Shown piece after piece: positions 8,904 through 17,080 of a stretch of DNA of 60,033 bases. Location of the stretch: assembly GCA_963624605.1 (NCBI GenBank), contig CAVFQD010000004.1, positions 1-60,033 of the forward strand, given 5' to 3'. How positions within the stretch are numbered: position 1 is the stretch's first letter; each line of letters starts with the position of its first letter. The translations under genes and the position numbers were made by a program. The stretch comes from Fimenecus sp963624605. Its GTDB lineage: Bacteria > Bacillota > Clostridia > Oscillospirales > Acutalibacteraceae. The notes below the pieces were generated by a model. That model had not been told where the DNA came from and did no database searches. It saw only the letters and a program-made list of their open reading frames with translations.

Positions 8904-9530
8904 TTATTTAGAATAGAGCTCGACGATAAGGTGTTCCTCAACCGGAACTTCAATCTGCTCTCTGGTGGGAAGAGCTGCTACCTTACCCTCAAAAGCGTCT
9001 GCATTCTTCTCGAGCCACTCGGGAACGGGACGAGCTGCGTTTGCTTCGATAACTGCTTTGATTTTTTCGCTGTCACGGCTCTTTTCCTTGATAGAAATTA
9101 CATCGCCTGCTTTAAGAAGGTATGACGGAATGTCAACTTTCTTGCCGTTTACTTTGTAATGTCCGTGAGTTACCAACTGTCTTGCTTCGGCTCTTGATGA
9201 AGCCCATCCGAGAAGATAAACAGCGTTATCAAGTCTGCTCTCGCAGATTCTCAAAAGGTTTTCACCTGCCTGACCCTGACGGCGTTCAGCCATAAGGAAA
9301 TACTTGTGGAACTGTCCTTCCTGAATACCGTAATAACGCTTAGCTGTCTGCTTAGCACGAAGCTGCAAACCGTATTCAGAATTCTTTTTGCGGCTCTGTC
9401 CATGCTGTCCGGGAGCATAGCTGCGACGCTCAAGTGAGCACTTGCCTGTGTAGCAGCGGTCACCCTTGAGGAAAAGCTTCTTGCCCTCACGACGGCACAA
9501 TTTACAAACCGCACCGGTATATCTAGCCAT
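8904..9530 (-). CDS. rpsD: 30S ribosomal protein S4, zinc-binding form
   Basis: Primary 16S-binding assembly protein, 208 residues. The N-terminus carries four cysteines (C9, C12, C26, C31) that make the zinc site of the C+ form, absent in the Bacillus subtilis homologue. The S4 RNA-binding domain follows (residues about 95-160, SRLDNAVYLLGWASSRAEARQ). Unlike in Bacillus, where rpsD is detached, it lies in the alpha operon between rpsK and rpoA. S4 represses its own operon in several bacteria; see the hairpin upstream of rpsM. Confidence 0.98.
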   Translation of the reverse strand: MARYTGAVCKLCRREGKKLFLKGDRCYTGKCSLERRSYAPGQHGQSRKKNSEYGLQLRAKQTAKRYYGIQEGQFHKYFLMAERRQGQAGENLLRICESRLDNAVYLLGWASSRAEARQLVTHGHYKVNGKKVDIPSYLLKAGDVISIKEKSRDSEKIKAVIEANAARPVPEWLEKNADAFEGKVAALPTREQIEVPVEEHLIVELYSK

Positions 9531-9544
9531 AAATTACACCTCCG

Positions 9545-9949
9545 TTATACTCTTCTTCTCTTGGGCGGGCGGCAACCGTTGTGCGGAATGGGAGTAACAT
9601 CTTTAATCATTGTTACTTCAAGTCCTGCGGTCTGCAAAGCGCGGATAGCTGCTTCGCGTCCTGAGCCCGGTCCCTTGACATAAACTTCAATAGTCTTCAT
9701 ACCGTGGTCAACTGCAACCTTAGCTGCTGTCTCTGCTGCTGTCTGAGCTGCGAAGGGAGTAGATTTCTTAGAACCTCTGAATCCCATTTCGCCTGCCGAA
9801 GCCCAAGAAACCGCATTGCCCTGTACATCGGTAATTGTAACTATTGTGTTGTTGAAGGTGGATTGAATATGAGCTGCACCTTTTTCAATGTTCTTCTTTT
9901 CACGGCGTTTACGGGAAGCGCCCTTTTTAGCTGTTGCTTTGGTAGCCAT
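9545..9949 (-). CDS. rpsK: 30S ribosomal protein S11
   Basis: Platform protein of the small subunit that contacts mRNA near the E site, with S7, S18 and S21 as neighbours. The 134 residues include the conserved core THIQSTFNNTIVTITD and the RNA-contacting end PHNGCRPPKRRRV. The N-terminus is a lysine/arginine-rich extension. It is 14 nt upstream of rpsD and 16 nt downstream of rpsM, with GGAGG about 7 nt before the ATG. Confidence 0.98.
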   Translation of the reverse strand: MATKATAKKGASRKRREKKNIEKGAAHIQSTFNNTIVTITDVQGNAVSWASAGEMGFRGSKKSTPFAAQTAAETAAKVAVDHGMKTIEVYVKGPGSGREAAIRALQTAGLEVTMIKDVTPIPHNGCRPPKRRRV

Positions 9950-9965
9950 TTACAAATCCCTCCTC

Positions 9966-10334
9966 TTACTTCTTCTTGTTAGCGATTGTCTTCTTCGGAC
10001 CCTTGCGTGTACGCGCATTGTTCTTGGAAGTCTGTCCTCTTACGGGGAGACCCTTACGATGACGGATACCGCGGTAGCAACCGATTTCTACCAATCTCTT
10101 AATGTCGAAAGCTGTGTCACGGCGAAGATCACCTTCAACCTTAACATTGTGTTCAATGTATTCACGCAACTTTGCTACATCTTCTTCAGTTAAGTCCTTG
10201 ACTCTTGTGTCAGGATTAACGCCTGTTGCGGCAATAATGTCGCTTGCAGTTTTTCTGCCGATACCGTAGATGTATGTGAGGCCGATTTCGACTCTCTTAT
10301 CTCTCGGTAAATCAACACCTGAAATACGTGCCAT
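9966..10334 (-). CDS. rpsM: 30S ribosomal protein S13
   Basis: Head protein of the small subunit that forms inter-subunit bridges with L5 and contacts P-site tRNA through its C-terminal tail. 122 residues: begins MARISGVDLPRDKRVEIGLT and ends in a basic NARTRKGPKKTIANKKK tail. The ATG has CGGAGG 8 nt upstream. It is the first gene after the longest gap in the spc-alpha part of the cluster (109 nt), which carries a perfect hairpin. Confidence 0.98.
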   Translation of the reverse strand: MARISGVDLPRDKRVEIGLTYIYGIGRKTASDIIAATGVNPDTRVKDLTEEDVAKLREYIEHNVKVEGDLRRDTAFDIKRLVEIGCYRGIRHRKGLPVRGQTSKNNARTRKGPKKTIANKKK

Positions 10335-10399
10335 AGAGTTGTACCTCCGTTTTAATCTGTGGGCATAAGAGCCCTAACTTTGTCTTTGGATAAGCACAA

Positions 10400-10428
10400 T
10401 ATCGTTGTTTAGATCTTTAACAACGATA
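10400..10428 (-). promoter_or_regulatory. Intercistronic hairpin between rpmJ and rpsM
   Basis: TATCGTTGTT (10400-10409) pairs perfectly with AACAACGATA (10419-10428), giving a 10-bp stem and a 9-nt loop in the mRNA, with a smaller GGGC...GCCC hairpin nearer rpsM. No T-run follows, so it is unlikely to be a terminator. Its position, just upstream of rpsM, is where S4 binds the alpha-operon leader in E. coli; a similar role is possible but unproven. Confidence 0.5.
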
Positions 10429-10443
10429 CAGCCGAAGCCTTAA

Positions 10444-10557
10444 TTAGCCCTGACGCTGCTTGTGCTTGGGGTTCTCACAGATAACCATGACTTTACCCTT
10501 GCGCTTGATAACCTTGCACTTATCGCATATTTTTTTGACAGAAGGTCTGACTTTCAT
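10444..10557 (-). CDS. rpmJ: 50S ribosomal protein L36, zinc-binding form
   Basis: A 37-residue basic protein, the smallest of the large subunit, binding near the L7/L12 stalk base. Translating the minus strand from the ATG at 10557 gives MKVRPSVKKICDKCK at the N-terminus and ends KHKQRQG. The zinc ligands C11, C14, C27 and H32 are all present. AGGAGG lies 6 nt before the start. It sits between infA and rpsM in the usual Firmicutes order. Confidence 0.96.
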   Translation of the reverse strand: MKVRPSVKKICDKCKVIKRKGKVMVICENPKHKQRQG

Positions 10558-10590
10558 TTGAATACCTCCTAATAAAAGTAGTTTCTTTTC

Positions 10591-10809
10591 TTACTTTGAT
10601 CGCCATGTGATACGGCCTCTGGTCAAGTCGTAAGGCGACATCTCAACCGTAACCTTATCGCCGGGAAGAATTCTGATAAAGTTCATTCTCAATTTTCCCG
10701 AGATGTGAGCCGTAATTTTGTGTCCGTTTTCAAGCTCTACCTGAAACACTGCGTTCGGTAATGCTTCAACGACTGTACCTTCAATTTCTATCATATCCTG
10801 TTTTGACAT
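10591..10809 (-). CDS. infA: Translation initiation factor IF-1
   Basis: An OB-fold protein of 72 residues that occupies the ribosomal A site during initiation and assists IF-2 and IF-3. It begins MSKQDMIEIEGTVVEALPNA and ends TRGRITWRSK, both hallmarks. The ATG at 10809 is preferred over the TTG six bases upstream because GGAGG lies 7 nt before it. The KOW-protein stop codon is only 2 nt upstream, so the two are translationally linked. Confidence 0.97.
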   Translation of the reverse strand: MSKQDMIEIEGTVVEALPNAVFQVELENGHKITAHISGKLRMNFIRILPGDKVTVEMSPYDLTRGRITWRSK

Positions 10810-10811
10810 AT

Positions 10812-11054
10812 TCAAGCCTCCGAAATTTGCTTTAACGCTTTTCTTATTGACTTATCTGAAGCGGTTTGTTCCTCAGACAGTTTCTTGTCCAAAGGTCTGA
10901 TATGCTTCGGATTTTTCAGCTTTGGCTTTGAAAGCCTGCTGTGTTTTCCGTCGCACACCCATACCCTGTTCTCGCTTGTTCCGATAACACACAGAAGGGC
11001 TCCTTTATCCCGTCCTCTGAGCGATATTGCAACCGAGCCTTTAACAAGTTCCAT
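10812..11054 (-). CDS. KOW domain RNA-binding protein (L14e/L27e-like)
   Basis: A basic protein of 80 residues from the ATG at 11054 (MELVKGSVAISLRGRDKG). The VKGSVAISLRGRDKG stretch is a KOW motif, and the tail is lysine-rich. Proteins of this family sit between map and infA in many Clostridia and Bacilli and are annotated as KOW-domain or L14E/L6E/L27E-like RNA-binding proteins; their role on the ribosome is not established. A longer frame starting with TTG at 11072 would overlap map by 8 nt. The ATG has AAGGGTGAGG just upstream. Function beyond RNA binding is unknown. Confidence 0.8.
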   Translation of the reverse strand: MELVKGSVAISLRGRDKGALLCVIGTSENRVWVCDGKHSRLSKPKLKNPKHIRPLDKKLSEEQTASDKSIRKALKQISEA

Positions 11055-11064
11055 AACCTCACCC

Positions 11065-11817
11065 TTAATCAAGCTTAGTCAGTATCTTGGGTCCGTTTTT
11101 CGTAATCGCTATAGTGTGTTCAAAATGAGCTGCAAGCTTACCGTCTTTGGTCTTTACCGTCCAGCCGTCGGGTAACTGTTTTATTGCTTTATTGCCCTCT
11201 GTAATCATGGGCTCAATCGCAATTACCATTCCCGGCAACAGGCGTGCTCCCCTTCCGGGAGTTCCGAAATTCGGTACGCTGGGGTCTTCGTGGAGCTTGG
11301 CTCCGACGCCGTGTCCGGTATACTCTCGCACGACACCGTAACCGTTTTCCTCACAGTAAGTCTGGACTGCCGAGCCTATATCGCCGAGTCTGTTGCCTAC
11401 GATTGCCTGTTCAATGCCCAAATAAAGGCTTTTCTCAGTCACATCGCACAGCCGCTTTGCGCTTTCGGATACCTTACCCGCCGCAAAAGTGGCAGCATTG
11501 TCGCCGTTATAGCCGTCGATTTTGGCTCCTAAGTCAATGCTGACTATGTCGCCTTCCCTTATGACTCTTTTCTTGCTCGGAATACCGTGAATGACCTCAT
11601 CATTTATGGAAATGCATGCCGTGGCAGGAAAACCGTACAAATGCAGGAAATTAGGTTCTGCGCCCTGCTTTTTTATATAGTCATATGCAATTTTGTCAAT
11701 TTCCCAGGTTGTTATGCCCGGTCTGACAGCCTCGCCTGCCACTTGTAATGCTTCCGCAGAGATTATACATGCTTTTTGAATAAGCTCCAACTCTCTTGCG
11801 GTCTTGAGCACTATCAT
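11065..11817 (-). CDS. map: Methionine aminopeptidase, type I
   Basis: Removes the initiator methionine from nascent proteins. The 250-residue pita-bread fold has all five metal ligands: two Asp in SIDLGAKIDGYNGDNA, His in GHGVGAKLHE, Glu in AIEPMI and Glu in AHFEHTIAI. There is no N-terminal zinc/SH3 extension. It follows adk by 2 nt and is transcribed with secY, matching the Firmicutes order secY-adk-map-infA. Confidence 0.97.
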   Translation of the reverse strand: MIVLKTARELELIQKACIISAEALQVAGEAVRPGITTWEIDKIAYDYIKKQGAEPNFLHLYGFPATACISINDEVIHGIPSKKRVIREGDIVSIDLGAKIDGYNGDNAATFAAGKVSESAKRLCDVTEKSLYLGIEQAIVGNRLGDIGSAVQTYCEENGYGVVREYTGHGVGAKLHEDPSVPNFGTPGRGARLLPGMVIAIEPMITEGNKAIKQLPDGWTVKTKDGKLAAHFEHTIAITKNGPKILTKLD

Positions 11818-11819
11818 GC

Positions 11820-12452
11820 TTAATCCTCCAATGCTTTGAAGGTGAGAGCGGTAGTGTCCGCTACCTCTTCCTGACCTTCGACTATGCGAAGAATACCCTT
11901 CTTCTCATAGTAATCCTTCAACGGTTCTGTCTGCTGATGATATGTGTTCAGTCTGTCGAGAACCGTCTCGGGCATATCGTCTTTACGCTGAACTAAATTG
12001 TCTCCGCACGCATCGCACACGCCGTCAACCTGAGGCTTCTTGTACTGAGTGTGATATGTTGCGCCGCACTTCAAGCATACGCGTCTGCCCGAAAGCCTTG
12101 CAGCAATTTTCTCATCGGGAACCTCGATATCGATAACTCTGTCAATTCTGACATTCATCTTATCAAGTGCTTCTGCCTGCGGAATTGTTCTCGGAAAGCC
12201 GTCAAGAATAAAACCGTTTTTGCAGTCGTCTTCTTTAAGTCTTTCGTCGATTATACCGATAACCACCTCGTCGGGGACGAGAGCACCGGCGTCGATAAAG
12301 GATTTTGCTTTGAGTCCCATTTCGGTTCCGTTTGCCATAGCTTCACGCAAAATATTGCCTGTCGATACAGCGGGAATCGAAAGCTTTTCGCAGATTTTTT
12401 CAGCCTGCGTACCTTTGCCTGCTCCGGGAGCACCTAAAAGTATAAGGTTCAT
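11820..12452 (-). CDS. adk: Adenylate kinase, zinc-LID type
   Basis: Interconverts ATP + AMP and 2 ADP. The 210-residue long form has the P-loop GAPGAGKGTQ at residues 7-16, the AMP-binding region (STGNILREAM) and a LID domain with two CxxC pairs (CLKC and CDAC) forming the structural zinc site typical of Gram-positive adenylate kinases. GGAG lies about 7 nt before the ATG. Gap to secY 17 nt. Confidence 0.97.
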   Translation of the reverse strand: MNLILLGAPGAGKGTQAEKICEKLSIPAVSTGNILREAMANGTEMGLKAKSFIDAGALVPDEVVIGIIDERLKEDDCKNGFILDGFPRTIPQAEALDKMNVRIDRVIDIEVPDEKIAARLSGRRVCLKCGATYHTQYKKPQVDGVCDACGDNLVQRKDDMPETVLDRLNTYHQQTEPLKDYYEKKGILRIVEGQEEVADTTALTFKALED

Positions 12453-12469
12453 AACAATCTCCTTTTCTT

Positions 12470-13786
12470 TTAATCAAGGAATCCCTTGTAATGACGCATC
12501 ATCATCTGGCTTTCGAGCTGCTTGACAGTTTCAAGAGCAACACCTACCAGGATGATTACCGAGGTACCGCCGAGTGAAAGGCTTACCTGATGCTTGAACG
12601 CACCCGTAATCTGTGAGAAGAGTATCGGGTAAAGCGCTACAACAGAGAGAAGCAATGCACCTACAAGTGTAAGTCTTGACAACACCTTGGTGATGTAATC
12701 CGAAGTGGGCTTACCGGGACGAATGCCGGGGATTGCACCGCTGTTTTTACGGATATTGTTTGCCATTTCAATAGGATTGTACTGAATTGCCGCATAGAAA
12801 TATGCGAAGAATATGATCAATACAAAGTACATAATTCCGTATGCCCAATGCGTTGATTCAAAGATTTTGAAGAAGCCTTCCCAGAAGCCGTCCTCTTTAA
12901 CAGTTACGAACATCTGAATTGTGGGGGGCAACGAGAGGATTGAAGAAGCGAAGATAATTGGGAGAACGCCGCACATATTTACCTTGATGGGCATATGAGT
13001 GTTCTGTCCGCCGTACATCTTGCGTCCTACGACTCTCTTTGCGTACTGAACGGGAATTCTTCTCTCGGCGTTGTCCATCCAAACGATGAACGCAACCATA
13101 AGAATAAGTGAAACCGCTGCTATCGGAACGATTGCGAAATATGCGCCGCCCTTATCCATATAGGTATAAAGGTTATAAATCGTGGTGGGCATTCTCGAAA
13201 CGATACCTGCGAAAAGTATAATTGAAATACCGTTGCCGATACCCTTTTCGTTTATCTGCTCGCCGAGCCACATAATAAATGTCGAACCTGCCGTATAGCA
13301 GAGGATAACTGCTACTGCCTGGAACACTGCCCAGAAGCCTGTATAATTCGCACCGCTTGCGTCTGTCGTAAGATAGCCGCGTGAACGGATATAGAAGAAA
13401 TAAGCGGTACTTTGCATAAGTGCAAGGGCAACCGAAGTATAACGGGTGATTGAAGAAAGTTTCTTTCTGCCCTCTTCGCCTTCCTTTGCGAGCCTCTCAA
13501 GTGCGGGAATCGCAACTGTAAGAAGCTGAATGATGATAGATGCGTTGATGTACGGAGTAATCGACATTGCGAAAAGTGTACCGTAGTTGAACGCATCACC
13601 TGTCATCATGCTGAGATAAGTCATAAAGTTATTGGCTTCAGCGTCCGTAATAAGTCCGCTGCCGATTTCAACAAACGGAACCGGAATAGCCGCACCAATT
13701 CTGAACACAAGAATGATGAATGCCGTATAAAGAATCTTTTTACGAAGATCTGCGACCTTCCATGCATTGATAAGTGTTTGAATCAC
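12470..13786 (-). CDS. secY: Protein translocase channel subunit SecY
   Basis: Core of the SecYEG protein-conducting channel, 438 residues with about ten hydrophobic segments. Landmarks are the N-terminus (KKILYTAFIILVFRIGAAIPVPF), the plug/TM2 region, and the cytoplasmic loop before TM9 (NPIEMANNIRKNSGAIPGIRPG) that contacts SecA and ribosome. It starts 1 nt after the rplO stop (stop at 13788-13790), so translation is coupled to rplO. Placement between rplO and adk is canonical. Confidence 0.98.
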   Translation of the reverse strand: MIQTLINAWKVADLRKKILYTAFIILVFRIGAAIPVPFVEIGSGLITDAEANNFMTYLSMMTGDAFNYGTLFAMSITPYINASIIIQLLTVAIPALERLAKEGEEGRKKLSSITRYTSVALALMQSTAYFFYIRSRGYLTTDASGANYTGFWAVFQAVAVILCYTAGSTFIMWLGEQINEKGIGNGISIILFAGIVSRMPTTIYNLYTYMDKGGAYFAIVPIAAVSLILMVAFIVWMDNAERRIPVQYAKRVVGRKMYGGQNTHMPIKVNMCGVLPIIFASSILSLPPTIQMFVTVKEDGFWEGFFKIFESTHWAYGIMYFVLIIFFAYFYAAIQYNPIEMANNIRKNSGAIPGIRPGKPTSDYITKVLSRLTLVGALLLSVVALYPILFSQITGAFKHQVSLSLGGTSVIILVGVALETVKQLESQMMMRHYKGFLD

Positions 13787-13787
13787 T

Positions 13788-14231
13788 TCAGATCACCTCA
13801 GCCTTTCCGCCGGCTGCTTCGATTTTCTGCTTAGCCGAATCGGAATAAGCATTAACCTTAACAGTAAGCTTTTTGCTGATTTCACCGTTTCCGAGTATTT
13901 TTACTCCGTCAAGAGCTTTTTTGATAAGACCTGCATTGATAAGTGCTTCAATATCAACCGTTGCGCCGTCTTCAAATGTCTTGTCGAGAGCCGATACGTT
14001 TACTGTTGCAATTTCCTTAGCGAAAATGTTGTTGAATCCACGCTTGGGAATTCTTCTCTGCAAAGGCATCTGACCGCCTTCAAAACCGGGACGCATACCT
14101 CTGCCTGCACGGGCTTTCTGACCCTTATGACCTTTACCGGCGGTTTTACCCTGACCCGATGCGGGACCGCGACCGATACGCTTAACGCTCTTCTTTGAGC
14201 CTTCAGCCGGTGAGAGTTCGTGCAATTTCAT
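13788..14231 (-). CDS. rplO: 50S ribosomal protein L15
   Basis: Late-assembly large-subunit protein, 147 residues. The ATG at 14231 (MKLHELSPAEGSKKS) is preferred over one at 14240 because AAGGAGGTG lies about 6 nt upstream of the former. The glycine/lysine-rich N-terminal arm (GRGPASGQGKTAGKGHKGQ) threads into 23S rRNA, and the globular domain follows. The stop is directly adjacent to the secY start. Confidence 0.97.
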   Translation of the reverse strand: MKLHELSPAEGSKKSVKRIGRGPASGQGKTAGKGHKGQKARAGRGMRPGFEGGQMPLQRRIPKRGFNNIFAKEIATVNVSALDKTFEDGATVDIEALINAGLIKKALDGVKILGNGEISKKLTVKVNAYSDSAKQKIEAAGGKAEVI

Positions 14232-14244
14232 ACTTCGCACCTCC

Positions 14245-14424
14245 TTAGCCTTCTGTTACATCGATAAGATGAGAAATCTTCTTAATCTTACCCTGAGTCT
14301 GAGGATTATCAGGCTGAACTGATTTGTCCCCGATTTTTCTGAGACCGAGTGCATGTGCTGTGGCAATCTGGTCTTTCTTGGAACCGATAAGGCTCTTTTT
14401 AAGAGTTACTGTTAAATTAGCCAT
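14245..14424 (-). CDS. rpmD: 50S ribosomal protein L30
   Basis: A 59-residue protein starting at the ATG 14424 (MANLTVTLKKSLIGSKKDQI); an in-frame ATG two codons upstream lacks correct spacing to the GGAG. The short ferredoxin-like fold binds 23S rRNA domain II with 5S rRNA nearby. The pattern LxKSLIGxKxxxxATxxALGLRK is diagnostic. It lies between rpsE and rplO with 13-nt gaps on both sides. Confidence 0.96.
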   Translation of the reverse strand: MANLTVTLKKSLIGSKKDQIATAHALGLRKIGDKSVQPDNPQTQGKIKKISHLIDVTEG

Positions 14425-14437
14425 TTTCACACACTCC

Positions 14438-14941
14438 TTATCCTAAAATTTCATTTACGGACTTACCGCGGATAGCTGCAACCTCATCAGCATTGCGCAG
14501 CTGTGAAAGTCCGTCGATTGTAGCTCTAACTACATTACAGGGATTGTTTGAACGAAGAGCCTTGGAACGAATGTCCTTAATGCCTACCGTCTCAACAACC
14601 GCACGAACGGGACCGCCTGCGATAACGCCGGTACCGGGAGCAGCGGGTTTCATAAGAACTACGCCTGCGCCGAACTTACCGACAACCTCGTGAGGAATCG
14701 TTGTGCCTTTAAGAGCAACCTTAATAAGGTTTTTCTTAGCGTCCTCGATACCCTTGCGGATAGCGTCCGGAACTTCGCCCGATTTACCGATACCGAAACC
14801 TACTGTTCCGTTACCGTCGCCAACAACTACCAAAGCGGAGAACTTAAAGATACGGCCGCCCTTAACAGTCTTGGAAACACGGTTGATCGTAATAACTTTT
14901 TCCTGTAATTCCATTGTTGAAGCATCAATTTTGTTTGCCAT
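14438..14941 (-). CDS. rpsE: 30S ribosomal protein S5
   Basis: Small-subunit body protein important for decoding accuracy and, with S4, for the mRNA entry helicase. 167 residues: the N-terminal double-stranded RNA-binding-like domain (LQEKVITINRVSKTVKGGR) and the C-terminal domain (AAPGTGVIAGGPVRAVVE). The KGGRIFKFSALVVVGD loop is the classic site of spectinomycin-resistance mutations and appears wild type. Spacing to rplR is 17 nt. Confidence 0.98.
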   Translation of the reverse strand: MANKIDASTMELQEKVITINRVSKTVKGGRIFKFSALVVVGDGNGTVGFGIGKSGEVPDAIRKGIEDAKKNLIKVALKGTTIPHEVVGKFGAGVVLMKPAAPGTGVIAGGPVRAVVETVGIKDIRSKALRSNNPCNVVRATIDGLSQLRNADEVAAIRGKSVNEILG

Positions 14942-14958
14942 TTTTCTGTTCTCCTTTC

Positions 14959-15318
14959 TTAGAAGTTAAGTCCGCCCTCGCGAGCGCCTTCAGCGAGTTC
15001 CTGAACTCTGCCGTGATATACATAACCGCCTCTGTCGAATACAACATCCTTGATGTTCTTCTCGAGGGCTCTTTCTGCCAATTTCTTGCCAACTGCACGA
15101 GCAGCATCTTTGTTTCCGCCGTACTCCTTGAACTCCTTCTCAACCGTTGACGCAGAAACAAGCGTTGTGCCTGTTGTGTCGTCGATCAACTGAGCGTAGA
15201 TATTCTGAAGAGAGCGGAAAACATCAAGGCGGGGGCACTCAGCAGTGCCGGAAACCTTAGAGCGAACTCTTGTGTGGCGTTTAAGTCTTGCCTTATTGCT
15301 ATCAGGCCTACTAACCAT
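14959..15318 (-). CDS. rplR: 50S ribosomal protein L18
   Basis: Carries 5S rRNA into the large subunit together with L5. The 119 residues have the basic N-terminus (RPDSNKARLKRHTRVRSKV) that inserts between 5S and 23S rRNA, and end with the FDRGGYVYHGRVQELAEGAREGG signature (quoted in parts: FDRGGYVYHGRV, ALAEGAREGG-like). Ribosome site AAGGAG before the ATG. Gap of 18 nt to rplF. Confidence 0.97.
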   Translation of the reverse strand: MVSRPDSNKARLKRHTRVRSKVSGTAECPRLDVFRSLQNIYAQLIDDTTGTTLVSASTVEKEFKEYGGNKDAARAVGKKLAERALEKNIKDVVFDRGGYVYHGRVQELAEGAREGGLNF

Positions 15319-15336
15319 GTAAATACACTCCTTTTA

Positions 15337-15882
15337 TTATTTTCCGCCTTTACCGGCTTTACCTTCTTTGCGACGGATATGCTCGTCAGCATACTTGATA
15401 CCTTTGCCTTTATAGGGCTCGGGGGGACGCTTCTCGCGTACTTCTGCTGCGAACTGTCCGACCATCTGCTTGTCGGGACCGGAAATAACGATTTTGTTGG
15501 GACTGGGAACTTCGATTGAAATTCCGTCTGCTTCGGGTATGATTACCTGATGTGAATAGCCGATGTTGAGAACAAGGTCCTTGCCCTGCTTAGCTGCACG
15601 GTAACCTACGCCGTTAACTTCAAGCTCCTTGGAATAACCTTCTGTAACACCGATTACCATATTGTTGATAAGTGTACGGGTCAAACCGTGAAGTGATTTG
15701 TTAAGATTAGACTCGTCGGGACGAGTAACTTTAATTTCGCCGTTTTCCATAGCAACGTTCATATTGCTGTGTACTGTCTTGGTAAGAGTACCTTTCGGTC
15801 CCTTTACGGTAACAGTACTGCCGTCGATTTTAACATCAACGCCTGCAGGAACAGCGATGGGCTGTCTGCCGATTCTTGACAT
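15337..15882 (-). CDS. rplF: 50S ribosomal protein L6
   Basis: Sits near the sarcin-ricin loop and the stalk base. 181 residues, two tandem repeats of the same alpha/beta fold; the second has the family signature PEPYKGKGIKYADEHI near the C-terminus, followed by a Gly/Lys tail. The N-terminus is MSRIGRQPIAVPAGV. Gap of 12 nt to rpsH. Confidence 0.98.
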   Translation of the reverse strand: MSRIGRQPIAVPAGVDVKIDGSTVTVKGPKGTLTKTVHSNMNVAMENGEIKVTRPDESNLNKSLHGLTRTLINNMVIGVTEGYSKELEVNGVGYRAAKQGKDLVLNIGYSHQVIIPEADGISIEVPSPNKIVISGPDKQMVGQFAAEVREKRPPEPYKGKGIKYADEHIRRKEGKAGKGGK

Positions 15883-15894
15883 ACTGTAACCTCC

Positions 15895-16293
15895 TTACCA
15901 AACAAACGCAAGAACTTCGCCGCCTACATTGGCTTTGCGTGCGTCCTTGTCTGTCATAACGCCCTTTGATGTGGAAAGAATTGCGATACCGAGGCCTTTG
16001 ATTACCTTAGGCATATTTTCGCAATCTGTGTATATACGCAGACCAGGCTTTGAAACTCTGCGTAAACCGGTGATTACCGATGACTTGTTGGGACCGTACT
16101 TGAGTTCAATCTCAATAACGCCCTGTTTGCCGTCGTCTTCAACCTTAAATCCTTTGATATATCCTTCATCAACAAGAATCTGAGCAATTGCCTTTTTCAT
16201 GTTTGATGCAGGAACCTTAACGGTATCGTGCTTTGCTGAATTCGCATTACGAATTCTTGTAAGCATATCGCCGATTGTATCGGATATTTGCAT
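15895..16293 (-). CDS. rpsH: 30S ribosomal protein S8
   Basis: Primary binder of 16S helix 21; in E. coli it also represses the spc operon by binding the rplE region of the mRNA. 132 residues: N-terminus MQISDTIGDMLTRIRNANSA, C-terminal signature STSKGVMTDKDARKANVGGE. Located after rpsN with a 29-nt gap. No S8-type mRNA hairpin was identified by eye. Confidence 0.98.
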   Translation of the reverse strand: MQISDTIGDMLTRIRNANSAKHDTVKVPASNMKKAIAQILVDEGYIKGFKVEDDGKQGVIEIELKYGPNKSSVITGLRRVSKPGLRIYTDCENMPKVIKGLGIAILSTSKGVMTDKDARKANVGGEVLAFVW

Positions 16294-16322
16294 ACTTTTG
16301 CCTCCTTTGCAATTGCTCTTGA

Positions 16323-16508
16323 TTACCAGCTTGCTTTCTTAACGCCGGGGATCTGTCCCGCATGTGCCAACTTTCTGAAACAAATACGGCATACACCGTA
16401 CTTACGGAGATAAGCGTGCGGCCTACCGCAGATCTTACATCTGTTGTGTTCTCTTGTTGAGTATTTGGCAGTTCTTGACGCCTTAACCTTCATTGATTTC
16501 TTAGCCAC
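16323..16508 (-). CDS. rpsN: 30S ribosomal protein S14, zinc type (type Z)
   Basis: A 61-residue short S14 of the zinc-binding type, in the head of the small subunit. C24, C27, C40 and C43 form the zinc ribbon (CKIC and CRIC), and the protein ends PGVKKASW. No zinc-independent paralogue is present in the window. GGAGGG lies 7 nt before the ATG. Confidence 0.98.
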   Translation of the reverse strand: MAKKSMKVKASRTAKYSTREHNRCKICGRPHAYLRKYGVCRICFRKLAHAGQIPGVKKASW

Positions 16509-16521
16509 TTGTTATCCCTCC

Positions 16522-17064
16522 TTATTTCTCGAACGGAGCACCCATAAGCGTTAAAAGCTCACGAGCCTCTTCGTCTGTGTTGGCAGTTGTAACGAAGCAA
16601 ATGTCCATGCCGCGTACTGCGTCGATTTTGTCGTACTCGATTTCAGGGAAAATCAACTGCTCTTTAACGCCCATTGAGTAGTTACCTCTGCCGTCAAATG
16701 AGTTGGGATTGATACCTCTGAAGTCTCTTACTCTCGGAAGTGCGAGATTGAAGAATCTGTCTAAGAATTCATACATTCTGTCGCCTCTGAGCGTTACCTT
16801 GACGCCGATTGTCATTCCTTCACGGATTTTGAAGTTAGCGACTGACTTTTTAGCCTTACATTCAACAGGCTTCTGACCTGTGATGATTGAAAGGTCGTTG
16901 ATGATGGAGCCTACAACCTTTGAGTTGTCCTTAGCTTCACCGCAGCCAACGTTAATGATAATCTTGTCAAGCTTCGGGATCTGCATAACGCTCTTGTAGC
17001 CGAACTTTTTCTGAAGTGCAGGAGCAACTTCATTTTTGTACATTTCTTTAAGTCTTGCTGCCAT
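16522..17064 (-). CDS. rplE: 50S ribosomal protein L5
   Basis: Binds 5S rRNA and touches P-site tRNA and S13. 180 residues with the family pattern KLDKIIINVGCGEAKDN near residue 30 and FDGRGNYSMGVKEQLIFPE in the C-terminal half. Start ATG follows GGGAGG by about 6 nt. Gap of 16 nt to rplX. Confidence 0.98.
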   Translation of the reverse strand: MAARLKEMYKNEVAPALQKKFGYKSVMQIPKLDKIIINVGCGEAKDNSKVVGSIINDLSIITGQKPVECKAKKSVANFKIREGMTIGVKVTLRGDRMYEFLDRFFNLALPRVRDFRGINPNSFDGRGNYSMGVKEQLIFPEIEYDKIDAVRGMDICFVTTANTDEEARELLTLMGAPFEK

Positions 17065-17080
17065 GTGTTATGTCCCTCCC

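Noticed and set aside
8931..9125. Open frames opposite ribosomal genes, such as this one opposite rpsD
   Set aside because: These are reverse-strand shadows in codon-biased genes; the sense-strand proteins are certain.
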